DNA of 64,000 nt from Hondaea fermentalgiana (Eukaryota; Sar; Bigyra; Thraustochytrida; Thraustochytriidae), in contig NPFB01000052.1 of assembly GCA_014084085.1 (NCBI GenBank), positions 87,349-151,348 of the forward strand, in the 5' to 3' direction. This document shows, in pieces, positions 21,638 through 30,722 of the stretch. The first letter of the stretch is position 1, and the number at the start of each line of letters is the position of its first letter. Both the position numbers and the translations under genes were made by a program. The notes under the pieces were generated by a model. That model saw nothing but the letters and a program-made list of their open reading frames with translations, was not told the DNA's origin and searched no databases.

Positions 21638-23071
21638 TCATGCCATCGTTGCAGCGCTGCGGGAGTTGCGACGAAGCGAGGGGCCATTCTTTGCCGCCTG
21701 GCGCGCTTGACGAAGCTCTCGAGCGTTGCGCACGGCGCAGCGGAGCTGCTCCATGCAGAGCGCCTGAAACTCGGCCTCGGTCACGTAGAGACGATAGTCG
21801 ACGAGATGGCAGAAGCAAACCTCGAGCGAACGTAGCTCGCTGCAGGAAATCCCGCCAAGTCTTGCAAATGTCCAGTGCGAATGTGGTAGCGTATCGTCCG
21901 TGAACTTGGCGGCAAGATACATGGCCGTGAGGACGATGCGGTGCATGGACACGCTCCTGATGCAAAAGGCATCGGGGTGACGCGTGTACGCACGATCAAT
22001 GTAGACCAAGGCTAACAACAGACAGCGGAGACCTCGACCCATGGCACTATGCTCGCCCTCGAGGGCAGTCTCGCCGGGACTTGGGTGCACGTCGAGACTG
22101 TCCGTACTGGCGCGTCGGCGTGGAGAGGTGCAGCGAGCAAGCTCTGAGAGCTCCGAGCCGTCCGAGGCAAAATGCGCCGGGTCAGCTTGGGCGTTAAGGG
22201 ACTGCACGATGCGCCAGATGTAGTCTGACATTGTGATGGAAGGGACCGAGACGCCGTCAAAGCTTGTGATTGCGTTTGGCGGTCTTACTTGGCCGTCGGC
22301 GATCCGTGCCATGTTGGCGATGGACTTTCCGAAGAGATCGACAACGTCGCGGAGGGAGACTTGCGCGGACTGCGCCTCCCTGCGTATCCTCTGGAGACCG
22401 CCCTGCGCGATGGAGACTACGAGGCCGAGGTTGTCACTCGAGAGACGATGGTAGCGAACGGCGAGCGGGCTCCAGAGCTCTGCTATTGAGTCTGCTGATT
22501 CTTCGCCAGAAATGGAGTAGAAGTTCGACGAGGCCGCCGACCGCGCATCATCGTCTTCGAAGTCGTCGTTTTCTTCTTCGTCTCCCTCGTCCTCCTCCTT
22601 GTCCTCGGTTTCTTCCTCTCCGTCGCTGTCTTGTGTTTTGCTGCCGGTCTTCCTGGCGCACGACGAGAAGGGCGCTCGCAGCTGCGACGATTTGGTGCCG
22701 ACGTCGCGTCGATGGTGCGCCGCCGGGCCCTCATTCTTCACCCCTGCTTCCGGATCTGGCTCGGCAAACACCTCGACCAGACTCGAGCGTCTGCGCAGGC
22801 TCGTCGCCGTCGCCGACCTCCGCAAGCTCCTGCCGCCCCCCAGCACCAGCTGCGTGTGCTTGTGCAGCTGCTTTTGCGGGAGCTGCCGTTTTTCCCGGAG
22901 GGCGCCGCCGCGCTCTGTGAGCAAGTGCTGCTTCCGCCCGAGCTGCTGCTGCTGCTGCTGCTGCTCCTGCTCCCGGCCCGCCTGGCTCATCTTCTCCTCC
23001 TCCTCCTCCTCCTCCTCGGCGCCCTCGCGCCTTGGCCGTCTGCGGCCTCTGCACGCCGCGGCGGCGGACAT
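21638..23071 (-). CDS. PHO80/P-type cyclin with long acidic N-terminus
   Basis: A 477-residue protein. The first about 230 residues are low complexity: poly-Glu from GAG repeats, poly-Gln, then a strongly acidic block. The C-terminal half holds a cyclin box of the PHO80/P-U type, with SITMSDYIWRIVQSL, then LLLALVYIDRA, SMHRIVLTAMYLAAKFTDD and FARLGGISCSELRSLEV. Such cyclins bind CDK5/PHO85-like kinases in nutrient signalling or cell-cycle control; the partner is unknown. The ATG at 23071 is used because the two codons before it read TTG-CGC. The long disordered N-terminus is unusual compared with plant P-type cyclins of about 200 residues. Confidence 0.85.
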   Translation of the reverse strand: MSAAAACRGRRRPRREGAEEEEEEEEKMSQAGREQEQQQQQQQLGRKQHLLTERGGALREKRQLPQKQLHKHTQLVLGGGRSLRRSATATSLRRRSSLVEVFAEPDPEAGVKNEGPAAHHRRDVGTKSSQLRAPFSSCARKTGSKTQDSDGEEETEDKEEDEGDEEENDDFEDDDARSAASSNFYSISGEESADSIAELWSPLAVRYHRLSSDNLGLVVSIAQGGLQRIRREAQSAQVSLRDVVDLFGKSIANMARIADGQVRPPNAITSFDGVSVPSITMSDYIWRIVQSLNAQADPAHFASDGSELSELARCTSPRRRASTDSLDVHPSPGETALEGEHSAMGRGLRCLLLALVYIDRAYTRHPDAFCIRSVSMHRIVLTAMYLAAKFTDDTLPHSHWTFARLGGISCSELRSLEVCFCHLVDYRLYVTEAEFQALCMEQLRCAVRNARELRQARQAAKNGPSLRRNSRSAATMA

Positions 23072-24538
23072 GCGCAAGCTCGCGAAGCCGCTCGCTCCTC
23101 GGGGCGCGTGTCTTCCCGCTTTGCGCGCCCGCTCTTCTGCTCTCCTCGCTCCCCTCCGCCCGCCTCGCGACCCGCCTCGCGGCGCCGCGAGAACGGCCCT
23201 GCGCGCCGCCTCGCGCGGGTCTGCCGCGGCCTCCTGCCTCGCCGCCTCGCGCGGGTCTCCGGCCGCGCCTCGCCTCGCGGCGCGGCGCGGGTTCGCCCGC
23301 CCGGTCCTTCGCGCGCCGGGCAGTCAATCTAATCTAATCTAATCTCTCGCGCCGCACGCGTCGATTCCGTCGGCCCGCCGCAACGAATCAATCTCTCTCC
23401 CGCGCCGCCCGCTCGCCGCCGCGCGGAGGAGAGGAGGGGAGGGGAGAGGAGAGGAGCGCAGCGCCGCCGCGACCGGCCTCGGCCAGCTCGCTCGCGCCTG
23501 CTCGATCGACGAGCGAAGCGCGTCTGCCGCGCCTGCGTCGCTGCGGCGTTTCCCGCTTCAGCCCAGCTGGCTCAGGTCAGGCCTTCGAGACGCGCTTTGC
23601 TTGTTTCTTTCTTGCTTGCTTGCTTGCTTTCGAGTTCTTTCTTTCCTTCCTTCCTTTATGTTCAAAGCTCTTTCTTTCTTCGGCTCTGCGTGCACGCGGG
23701 CGATGGCGATGCCGCTGGTGCGGATGGACGTGACGAAGACGCGGAGCCGCTGCTGCGCTGCGGTCGGAGCCGCGCCGGCAGGCAGGCAGGCAGGCAGGCA
23801 GCAGGCAGCTGCAGCAATTTGTTCGCAGCTGCTGCTGCAGGCGGCCTGGCTGACGAGAGGCGCGAGCTGGGACCGGCTGGAGAGGAGAGGTGGTTAGTCA
23901 CCCGTAACGCAGAACTTTGGCGGCTGCTGCTGCTGCTGCTGCGCGCGAGACGGGGCGGGACGAGACCAGAAGAGCCTGTCGCGGCGGGCCAGCCAGGCCC
24001 AGCGGCGGGCCTGCTCGGCGTGCTGGCCTGGATCCAGGTGGATGGGGCGGCGCCGAGGCTGGCGCCGGCGGCAGAGTCGCGGTGCGTGCGGGGCTGGCTG
24101 GCCAGGGGAGAGAGAACTCGAACGCAGATGGACCCCGCGATGGACCGCCGGCGGTCGACGGCGGAACTCGCGCCCTGCCCGCTCGGCGGCCCAATGTGAA
24201 CCGAAAGGGGCGGAGGGAAAGGGGGTAGGCTGCGCTCTTGAGAAGCGATCTGTGGGGAAGGGAACATGGGGGGTGTAGTGGGCAGGGGCTCGGGCCATGA
24301 GGGATGATTAAGGAAGAACGAACGAAATGGAACGGAACGGAAAAACAAAAAACAAGACAAAAACGAAGGGTTCGAGTCCGAGTCCACTTTCGGCCGGGCT
24401 CGAATAGTTGAAAGAAACGAATAGACGTAGCCTGAGCCATTCGGGGAAGGAAGATAGAAAGGAATGATTATAGACGGAAGGATAACGGAGCTGGCCTGGT
24501 GATTGATTGGCAAATTGCAGGAAAAAGGGGGGGGGGCG
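23072..24538. other. GC-rich region without recognised genes
   Basis: About 1.5 kb upstream of the cyclin gene. It holds GAGGC-like repeats (about 23130-23300), an AATCT x4 block (about 23325-23346), G/A-rich sequence (about 23425-23458), CTTT and TTGC repeats (about 23605-23660), a GGCA repeat (about 23779-23806) and a G run (about 24527-24536). Frames on both strands are repeat translations. Confidence 0.55.
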
Positions 24539-25206
24539 CGCTCTTCCCTCCATTTTCCTTTTTCTTTCCTTACACGCTGGTGCTTCTTGCAAAAGGAGCA
24601 ACAGCAATGCGCGATAAAACTGCTCTTTTCTTAGCCATGCAATACACAAGTTCTGCTTTCTTCATTGGGCGCCAGAATCAATAAACTACGTGACTAACGT
24701 CTCTTCGCTCTTCCTTCCATATTCCCCTTTCTTTCCTCACACGCTGGTGCTTCTTGCAAGAGGATCAACAGCAATGCACGATGAAACTGCTCTTTTCTCA
24801 GCCATGCAATTCACAAGTTCTGCTTTCTTCATTGGGCGCCAGAATCAATAAACTCCGTGACTGACGTCGGTTCGCTCTTCCCTCCATTTTCCTCTTTCTT
24901 TCCTTACACGCTGGTGCTTCTTGCAAAAGGAGCAACAGCAATGCACGATGAAACTGCCCTTTTCTCAGCCATGCAATACACAAAATCTGCTTTCTTCATT
25001 GGGCGCCAGAATCAATAAACTACGTGACTGACGTCGGTTCGCTCTTCCCTCCATTTTCCCCTTTCTTTCCTCACACGCTGGTGCTTCTTGCAAGAGGAGC
25101 AACAACAATGCGCGATGAAATTGCTCTTTTCTCAGCCATGCAATACACAAATTCTGCTTTCTTCATTGGGCGCCAGAATCAATAAACTCCGTGACTGACG
25201 TCGCTT
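24539..25206. repeat. Four 167-bp tandem repeats with ABAB higher-order structure
   Basis: Four units start at 24539, 24706, 24873 and 25040, each exactly 167 bp. Units 1 and 3 share TTCCTTACACG, GCAAAAGGAG and AACTACGTG. Units 2 and 4 share TTCCTCACACG, GCAAGAGGA and AACTCCGTG. The array is therefore a duplicated 334-bp dimer. Each unit contains TTGGGCGCCAGAATC and TCAATAAAC. The last unit overlaps the stop codon and final codons of the WD40 gene, so the array lies in that gene's 3' end and downstream sequence. Confidence 0.97.
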
Positions 25207-26622
25207 CAAGTCTCATGGAAAGCCACGGCACGGAATGATCCAGAGGGTCGGCGCGCACAGGAAGAGCACCCTCAGCAAGCGTCGGAGCGCGTCGCAAGCC
25301 AGAGTTAGACACAGATCGAGACCGCTTCCTCCCTGCATTCCGAGGGGCGCCCACCGGCGGTTCCGAAGGGGTTGTTCCTCCGCACAACACGAGTCGACTC
25401 CATTGCGCAGACATGGACAGAGAAAAGATCGGGTACTTTTGGCCCCTCTGTGTCCGTGTCTTGAAGTGAGGTGAAAAGAGTCGCGAACGGCCCTTCGCGT
25501 CCATGAAACACAAATCCCCGCTACTCGACCAAGTCATCATGAGGTCATCACGCTGCGGCCAAAAGGTACCACCGTAGATGGGTCGCGGTGTCTCGCCGTC
25601 ACTCGGCAACTTGCGCCACAAAGGTCCATTCTCTGTGGCGCGCCGGTCATAGAGAGCAGTGCCACCTCTCCCACTGCCACTGAGAATGTAGGTCCCAGAT
25701 CCTGACACCGCACAACACGTGACATGCGAGTCGTGAGCATCATCAATACATAGTGTGTCATACAAGGGAGAACGCAAATCGCGGCCGCGAACCGAGCCGT
25801 CAGAAAGCCCTGCAAAGACAGATGTTTCGTGAACGGTTGAGTCAAAGACGTAGGCCATGTTGTGTGGATTTCGGCTGCCCCCCGCCGTCACAGATCCGCG
25901 ACTCCCATAGCGCCATGAAAGCAGTTCTTGAAGGCCATTCTTGTGCAGCACGGTGATTCGGTCATCGTGCGCCACAGCGAGCTCCTCGCGCTGTTCGAAT
26001 TGCAATAAACCATAGACTTGCCCATCATTCTGCTCACTACGCGACGAGTCCACGCAATGTGTCTCGTGTAGTAAACCGACCTTTTCTTGCTGCGCATCCA
26101 TGTCAACGACCCAAGTCTTGACATCGCCTCTGGCCCCACCAGAGTACATGATGCGCTTGCCCGCTGCTGCGGGTTGTCCATTGTCCCAGAGCACGCGGAG
26201 ACTTTCATCGTCGTGTGCTTTGAAGAATATGTGTGTTCGCCGCGCACGCTCTTCGCCATCTCTCCACACTCCAATCGTGCCGTCCTCACAGGCCGTCGCC
26301 ACGAGCGACTCGTTCTCGACGTTGTCACTCTCAACTATCCGATCGTGAAACAAGCAAGACAAGAACAGCAAAAGTTAGAAAGTTAGCGCCACGCATCCAG
26401 CGTCAGTCGCCCGCCGCAGACACCCCAAACCCATCGCGCGGCAGTTCCCCACGCCAGGCCACGCCGGGCTCCGCGTCCAGGTCGTCGTCGGCGCCGCCGT
26501 CAACAAACAACCTTAACTAACTCACGGAGATCGCACCAAAACATGCGCGCTTCGTGGCCCCGATACTCCCGTGTCTGCGCCGGGAGCGGCCCCGTCGGTG
26601 CGCCGCTTGCGTTCGTTGCCAT
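25163..26622 (-). CDS. WD40-repeat protein, two exons
   Basis: My model is exon 1 26526-26622 and exon 2 25163-26334, giving 422 residues. The large open frame (exon 2) has no ATG near its start; it opens at a TTG. A donor (C/GTGAGT at 26525), two CTAAC branch-point-like sites and the acceptor GATAG before 26334 define a 191-nt intron that joins in phase. Exon 1 then adds MATNASGAPTG and the blade start REYRGHEARMFWCDL, which runs on into LVATACEDGTIGVW, a typical WD40 blade. Further blades include TYILSGSGRGGTALYDRR and DDLMMTWSSSGDLCFMD. It is a scaffold-type propeller with no recognised subfamily. The last 14 or so residues are encoded inside the fourth 167-bp repeat. Confidence 0.8.
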
Positions 26623-26800
26623 CGCGGCGTCGTCGCCGCGCCAGCGGTCTCGGTCTTCGTCTTCGTCTTGGTCTTGGTCCTCGTCCTCGACCTCGTGTTC
26701 TCGTTCTCGTTCTCAGGAACGTTGTGAAGCAGCAGGAGGAGCGCCGCGTGAGCAGTACAGACCGCGAGGCGACGCCCAGAACCTGATCGACGCGGGCGGC
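26623..26800. promoter_or_regulatory. Short bidirectional promoter between WD40 and DHHC genes
   Basis: The two start codons are only 178 bp apart and point away from each other. The interval is built of CTCGTTCT/GTCTTC repeats (about 26650-26715), i.e. a purine strand and a pyrimidine strand. Promoter function is inferred from position. Confidence 0.5.
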
Positions 26801-27544
26801 ATGCTGGGCGCCGCGGCCGTGCACGACGCGGGGAACGCGACGCTCGTCCCGAGCGAGGGCCACGTCGACCGCCGCCGCGAGATGAGCATCGAGGAAGGAG
26901 GAGCCGCCGTCGCGAGACGGCGGACCCCGCGCCTCCAACTCCGACTGCGCGACAAGCGCTGCTGCTGTTGCGCCGTCTGTTGCACGTGCGCGCAGCCGCT
27001 GCAAGCAGGAAAATGTACGCTGCTGTACGGCGAGATTGGCGTCGGCCAGCGCAAAGGCAGGTTCCCAAAGACCATGCTGCTCGGACCCGACTGGGCGTGC
27101 GCAGTCGTCACCGTCCTGCTCATCTCCTCGTGCACGGGAATCTGGCTTACCTTTGTAGCCTTCCCACTGCACCCCGCGGCTGGCGTCGTGGGCATATTGA
27201 TTGCAGCGCTTGTACTGGCGGCCTTCTTGGTCACGAGCTGCAGCGACCCAGGCATTGTGCCGCGTCAGGTCGATGGTCTCGCCGCCGCCAATGAAGAGGG
27301 CTCTGCGGACCTGCCGTGCAATATTTGCCAGGTGCTGCGTCCCCCGGGGACGATTCATTGTCTCGCCTGCGGGGTATGCATCCAAGATCTCGACCACCAC
27401 TGTCCCTGGACGGGCAAGTGCATCGGCAAGTACACTATTCGGATGTTCAACACCTTTATTGCGCTTCTCGCTTTGCTCATCGTCTATGTGGTGGGCATTG
27501 TCTTTCTATCGATTGCGCACTTTCGCAATTTTGGAGACCTCTGA
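26801..27544 (+). CDS. DHHC palmitoyltransferase, short form
   Basis: A 247-residue protein S-acyltransferase. Two membrane spans lie at about residues 98-121 and 125-146, followed by SDPGIVP. The cysteine-rich catalytic domain (about 173-207) contains CNICQVLRPPG, HCLACGVC and the Asp198-His199-His200-Cys201 core in DHHCPWTGKCIGK. A third span lies at about 216-240 and the protein stops seven residues later. DHHC enzymes normally have a fourth span plus TTxE and PaCCT segments; these are absent. The N-terminus has a cysteine cluster (RCCCCAVCCTC, about 53-63) that could itself be acylated. I start at the ATG at 26801 because the upstream in-frame sequence overlaps exon 1 of the opposite WD40 gene and is simple repeat. 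Activity of such a short form is uncertain. Confidence 0.85.
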   Translation: MLGAAAVHDAGNATLVPSEGHVDRRREMSIEEGGAAVARRRTPRLQLRLRDKRCCCCAVCCTCAQPLQAGKCTLLYGEIGVGQRKGRFPKTMLLGPDWACAVVTVLLISSCTGIWLTFVAFPLHPAAGVVGILIAALVLAAFLVTSCSDPGIVPRQVDGLAAANEEGSADLPCNICQVLRPPGTIHCLACGVCIQDLDHHCPWTGKCIGKYTIRMFNTFIALLALLIVYVVGIVFLSIAHFRNFGDL

Positions 27545-27570
27545 CCAATACATGACTGTTACAATACTAT

Positions 27571-28717
27571 TCACTGCGAGATGGCGCGTCGCCACCATTC
27601 GTGTCGACGCGCCACCTCGCGCCGCATTTCCGGGTCCAGCGCCAGATCGTCTTCGTCAACGCTCGTCTTTACATTTGCGACGCAGCGCATCGTCAACGAG
27701 ATGCGCTCTGATTTCTGAATGGTGACGCCGTCTTGCGTGCCAGCGACCGAGAGGAGCGACGCGTTGAGAGCACCCTCTATAGACTGCTCTTGTGCAGCTG
27801 GGACCCAGTGTTCCCATTCGAGATAGGCTTGTCCTGCAAAGACGACGAGGCTGCGTGGTTCCATCACAATGCGCGCCAAGACTTTCGCTGTCGATGATTC
27901 TTTGGGATCCCGAAAAGCCAAAACTGCTGGTCTTTGGCCTAAACTAAGGATGGCAGCTCGTGGCTTAAACGTAGGACCGTCTTGATGTGGTGCGACTTTC
28001 CAAGGTGAATTTCGCGCCAACCGCCCGGCCAGTCGAAAAGGCAGTCGATCAATCAATCAGCCAGCCATCGATTTTTACGGAAATGACAAACACAGAGATA
28101 CATGTGGCGCAGCGTGCAGTGTCAATTGTAGGGAGCGAAACGTTAGCTTTCTTGTTGCCTGGCTTCTTTTCTCGTGAAAAGTTTCTTCAATAATCACGTA
28201 CTGCCTTCGTCTGCACTGTAAAGATTGACGAGCGCTTGGTTTGGTTTTTCGTCTGCAAAGACCCCACTTGCGTGCAGACGTGTCGCAAGTGCATCCACAA
28301 AGGTGGGCATGGGCTCCAAAATCGTGCCGCTGTGAACAGAGACGTTAGCCCAAATAAGATCTAAGTCTCATTTTCAATCCCTAACTTTCCCCCCTTCTCC
28401 TTCAAGAAGACCGTCCCGTACCTTGGATGCGGGACGCCGCCCCAGTTTTGCAGCTTGCGCCCGCTCAGCTGTTCCCATGGTTGCTTGCGGACCTCGACCT
28501 CGAGCGCGTCGGCCTCCTCGGCGCTGACAAAGTCTGCACAGTACCAGCACGTCCCGGGCAGGAGCTCTACCACACGGCATCCAAAACGCCGGCCCTCTTC
28601 GGCGTTGCGAAGGCTGGCCAGCGCTGGTGCACAAGCAGCTGCCCGGTCCTGGTTGCCGCGAGTCTGCCCCTTTGCGGCCTCCTCGCGCGCCTGCCGCAGC
28701 AGCGCCGCAAAGTCCAT
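27571..28717 (-). CDS. ALKBH6: ALKBH6-like 2-oxoglutarate/Fe(II) dioxygenase, three exons
   Basis: Rebuilt as exon 1 28422-28717, exon 2 28202-28329 and exon 3 27571-27995, with introns of 92 and 206 nt (donors GTACGG and GTACGT, acceptors CACAG and GAAAG). All phases match and the product has 282 residues. Exon 1 gives QLSGRKLQNWGG.PHP, exon 2 gives GTILEPMPTFVDAL and ALVNLYSADEG, and exon 3 starts IAPHQDGP. This order is that of ALKBH6, a nuclear/cytosolic AlkB homologue whose substrate is poorly defined. Iron ligands are His145, Asp147 and probably His204 (in EWEHW); the 2-oxoglutarate arginine is in SERISLTMR. It converges on the DHHC gene with 26 bp between stop codons. It is one of only two genes here where I can support introns firmly. 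Confidence 0.9.
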
Positions 28718-29189
28718 CGTGCACGCAAAAATTTTCTCAAAAAAAGAGAGAAATGGTTTTGCACGAGTTGGGATGTTCCACAAATCATCGACCATCGAGC
28801 GAGCATGAACTCTATGCTCCTTATGTCGCATCTCGACCCGCGATCCATCTGTTTGCAGATGCGCAGTCGCAAGAAATCCTCGTTCACGTTGATGTGATGA
28901 TGTACAAATCGAAGAACGCCATTACATCATCTGTAGTAACAACGCTGCGCCATCGAATGCACCACAATGATGATTTGGCTAGCCGATGCTGATGAAGTAC
29001 ATTGGAGTTCGTCTCGCCCGAGTGAGATCTTGTCAATGTCCTGATGTGTTATCCTCCCTCCCACTCCCACCCTTGTGCGCGCGCGACGCCCCGGTATTTG
29101 TGGTACCAGCCCGACCAGCCACAGCTATAACTAGCGGTGAAAAGCTGAGCAAAACTCGGCAAAACCTCTCAAAGGGAAGTTGAAGAAGG
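28718..29189. promoter_or_regulatory. Divergent promoter region, ALKBH6 (-) and hydrolase (+)
   Basis: 472 bp between divergent start codons, of average base composition and without long simple repeats. No specific element is recognised; promoter role is by position. Confidence 0.45.
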
Positions 29190-30386
29190 ATGGCAGCTTC
29201 GCACACCACGCGACTGGCGAGGTGCCTGGGGGCCGGCGCGGCGCTCGGACTCGCGGCTGTAGCAGGCTTTCGCGGCGACGAGAATGCCGCTCGGGCGCAA
29301 ATGCAGATGCGAGAGGACAAACGCGCCGGAGAAACCGGCGCCCCACCCTGTGTGGTGTTCATGGGTACGGGCACGAGCTCCGTCAACCCGCACCTAAACT
29401 GCGTCTTGGGCTTGCAGCCGAGTTTCAACGAGGTCGGGGGCTGCGAAACCTGTCAAAAGGCGCTGCGAGACGGTCCTCCCGAGGTCAACAAGAACGTGCG
29501 CGGAAACCCGTCCATGCTCATTTGCTTCGACGCTCATTCTACGAGCACCAAAACCGATGACGAACCTCAGCACGATAGAGTAGGCGCGCAAAGACACTTT
29601 GTACAGATAGATTGCGGCAAGACCTTTCGCGAGACCGCCCTCACATGGTACCCTCGGCACGGCATCCCTAGACTTGACGCTGTCGTCATCACCCACGACC
29701 ATGCTGACGCCGTCTTTGGTCTAGATGATCTACGCCTCGTCGCCAAGCCCGGAAACCCGGTCGAGGTGTATACTTCGCTTCACACGTACAATATGATCAA
29801 GCGTGCCTTTCCCTATTTAGTGCGCGACCCTGCACCCGACTTTATAGGTCCACTTGCGCACCTTGCCGACCAGGATCCGAGCAAGGTCGATGCGATGCAA
29901 GATGAGGTCAAGACGTTCATTGCCACGCTAAAGTACAAGGTCATGTCAACACCGTCTCTTGACGACGCACTCAGCCCGTTCTCCGTCGCCGGCCTGGATA
30001 TTACGCCGCTTCCTGTTTATCACGGCGCCAATTACCTTTCGCTTGGCTTTGCTTTTGGGAAATCAAACCGCAAGTTTGTTTACCTTAGTGACGTTTCTGA
30101 GATTCCACCCAAAATCATGGATCAACTTCGCAAGTGGGATATCGAATACCTTGTGATCGACACCCTCCACAAGAAACGCAAGTACCCAACTCACCTCAGT
30201 CTCGAGCAGAGTCTCGAAATCATCGAAGAGCTCCGCCCCGCAAAATCCTTTCTCATAGGCGTCTCGCACAACTTTGAGCACGACCGCGACAACGCAATGC
30301 TGGCCAACCTCAAGGAAACGAAGGGAATCGACGTCCAAATTCCCCACGATGGTCTCAAGATCGAACTCCACAATATCGAACTTTAG
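29190..30386 (+). CDS. Metallo-beta-lactamase-fold hydrolase (PhnP / SPCC777.06c-like)
   Basis: A 398-residue protein. The N-terminus (about 1-28) is hydrophobic and arginine-containing (GAGAALGLAAVAGF), possibly an organelle presequence or an anchor. The fold starts with VVFMGTGTSS (about 55-64). The metal-binding motif is T-His169-Asp-His171-Ala-Asp173-Ala followed by VFGLDDLR, the variant typical of the plant/fungal PhnP-like hydrolases. Later ligands are plausibly in PVYHG, LSDVS and GVSHNFEHD. The family includes cyclic phosphodiesterases; the substrate of the eukaryotic members is not established as far as I know. The ATG at 29190 is the first in frame. A cysteine pair, CETCQ at about 85-89, may bind an extra zinc as in PhnP; this is inferred. 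Confidence 0.87.
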   Translation: MAASHTTRLARCLGAGAALGLAAVAGFRGDENAARAQMQMREDKRAGETGAPPCVVFMGTGTSSVNPHLNCVLGLQPSFNEVGGCETCQKALRDGPPEVNKNVRGNPSMLICFDAHSTSTKTDDEPQHDRVGAQRHFVQIDCGKTFRETALTWYPRHGIPRLDAVVITHDHADAVFGLDDLRLVAKPGNPVEVYTSLHTYNMIKRAFPYLVRDPAPDFIGPLAHLADQDPSKVDAMQDEVKTFIATLKYKVMSTPSLDDALSPFSVAGLDITPLPVYHGANYLSLGFAFGKSNRKFVYLSDVSEIPPKIMDQLRKWDIEYLVIDTLHKKRKYPTHLSLEQSLEIIEELRPAKSFLIGVSHNFEHDRDNAMLANLKETKGIDVQIPHDGLKIELHNIEL

Positions 30387-30722
30387 CCAAGTTAGTCTTC
30401 GCACTGGAACGAAAAAGTGAATAGTCAACCACAAGTTTGATTAGCTTGCAAAGCATTCAATTTGCATTAGCGAAAATATGGCTTCGTGCATCCTTGCGGC
30501 GCTACCAGAAAGTGGTTTGCTCTTGCACGCTTGTATCGACCGAGCTTTGTTGCCCTGGACACTGTTACACCGTTACATTCAGAATGTGGTTTCGAGACGG
30601 TTTCACAGCAAAAGATTGTGTGATTCTCGATTTGATTGTAGCTCACATTTTTTGAGGTAGTGGAGAGGCGAGGCGTCCCGACAAGTCAGACGGCTGACGA
30701 GCGGAAGCCCTATCGCGGCGCA
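30387..30722. other. Short spacer before the BTB gene
   Basis: 336 bp between two plus-strand genes. No gene or RNA is recognised. The upstream in-frame opening of the BTB gene at 30660 begins with GTG and is not used. Confidence 0.55.

Noticed and set aside
23325..23346. AATCT x4 as an internal telomere-like repeat
   Set aside because: It does not match TTAGGG or TTTAGGG and is only about 20 bp.
24366..24386. tRNA-like T-loop (GGTTCGAGTCC)
   Set aside because: The flanks do not form a T stem and no A-box or acceptor stem is found at the right distance.
24539..25206. CRISPR array or coding repeat family in the 167-bp units
   Set aside because: Units abut without unique spacers, 167 is not a multiple of three, and the genome is eukaryotic. 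The 61-codon minus-strand frames lack support.
26543..26800. N-terminal extension of the DHHC protein
   Set aside because: The segment is Ser/Arg repeat sequence and overlaps exon 1 of the WD40 gene on the other strand.
28361..28831. Separate 156-codon gene on the minus strand
   Set aside because: Its central part is exon 1 of ALKBH6; the ends read into the promoter and the first intron.
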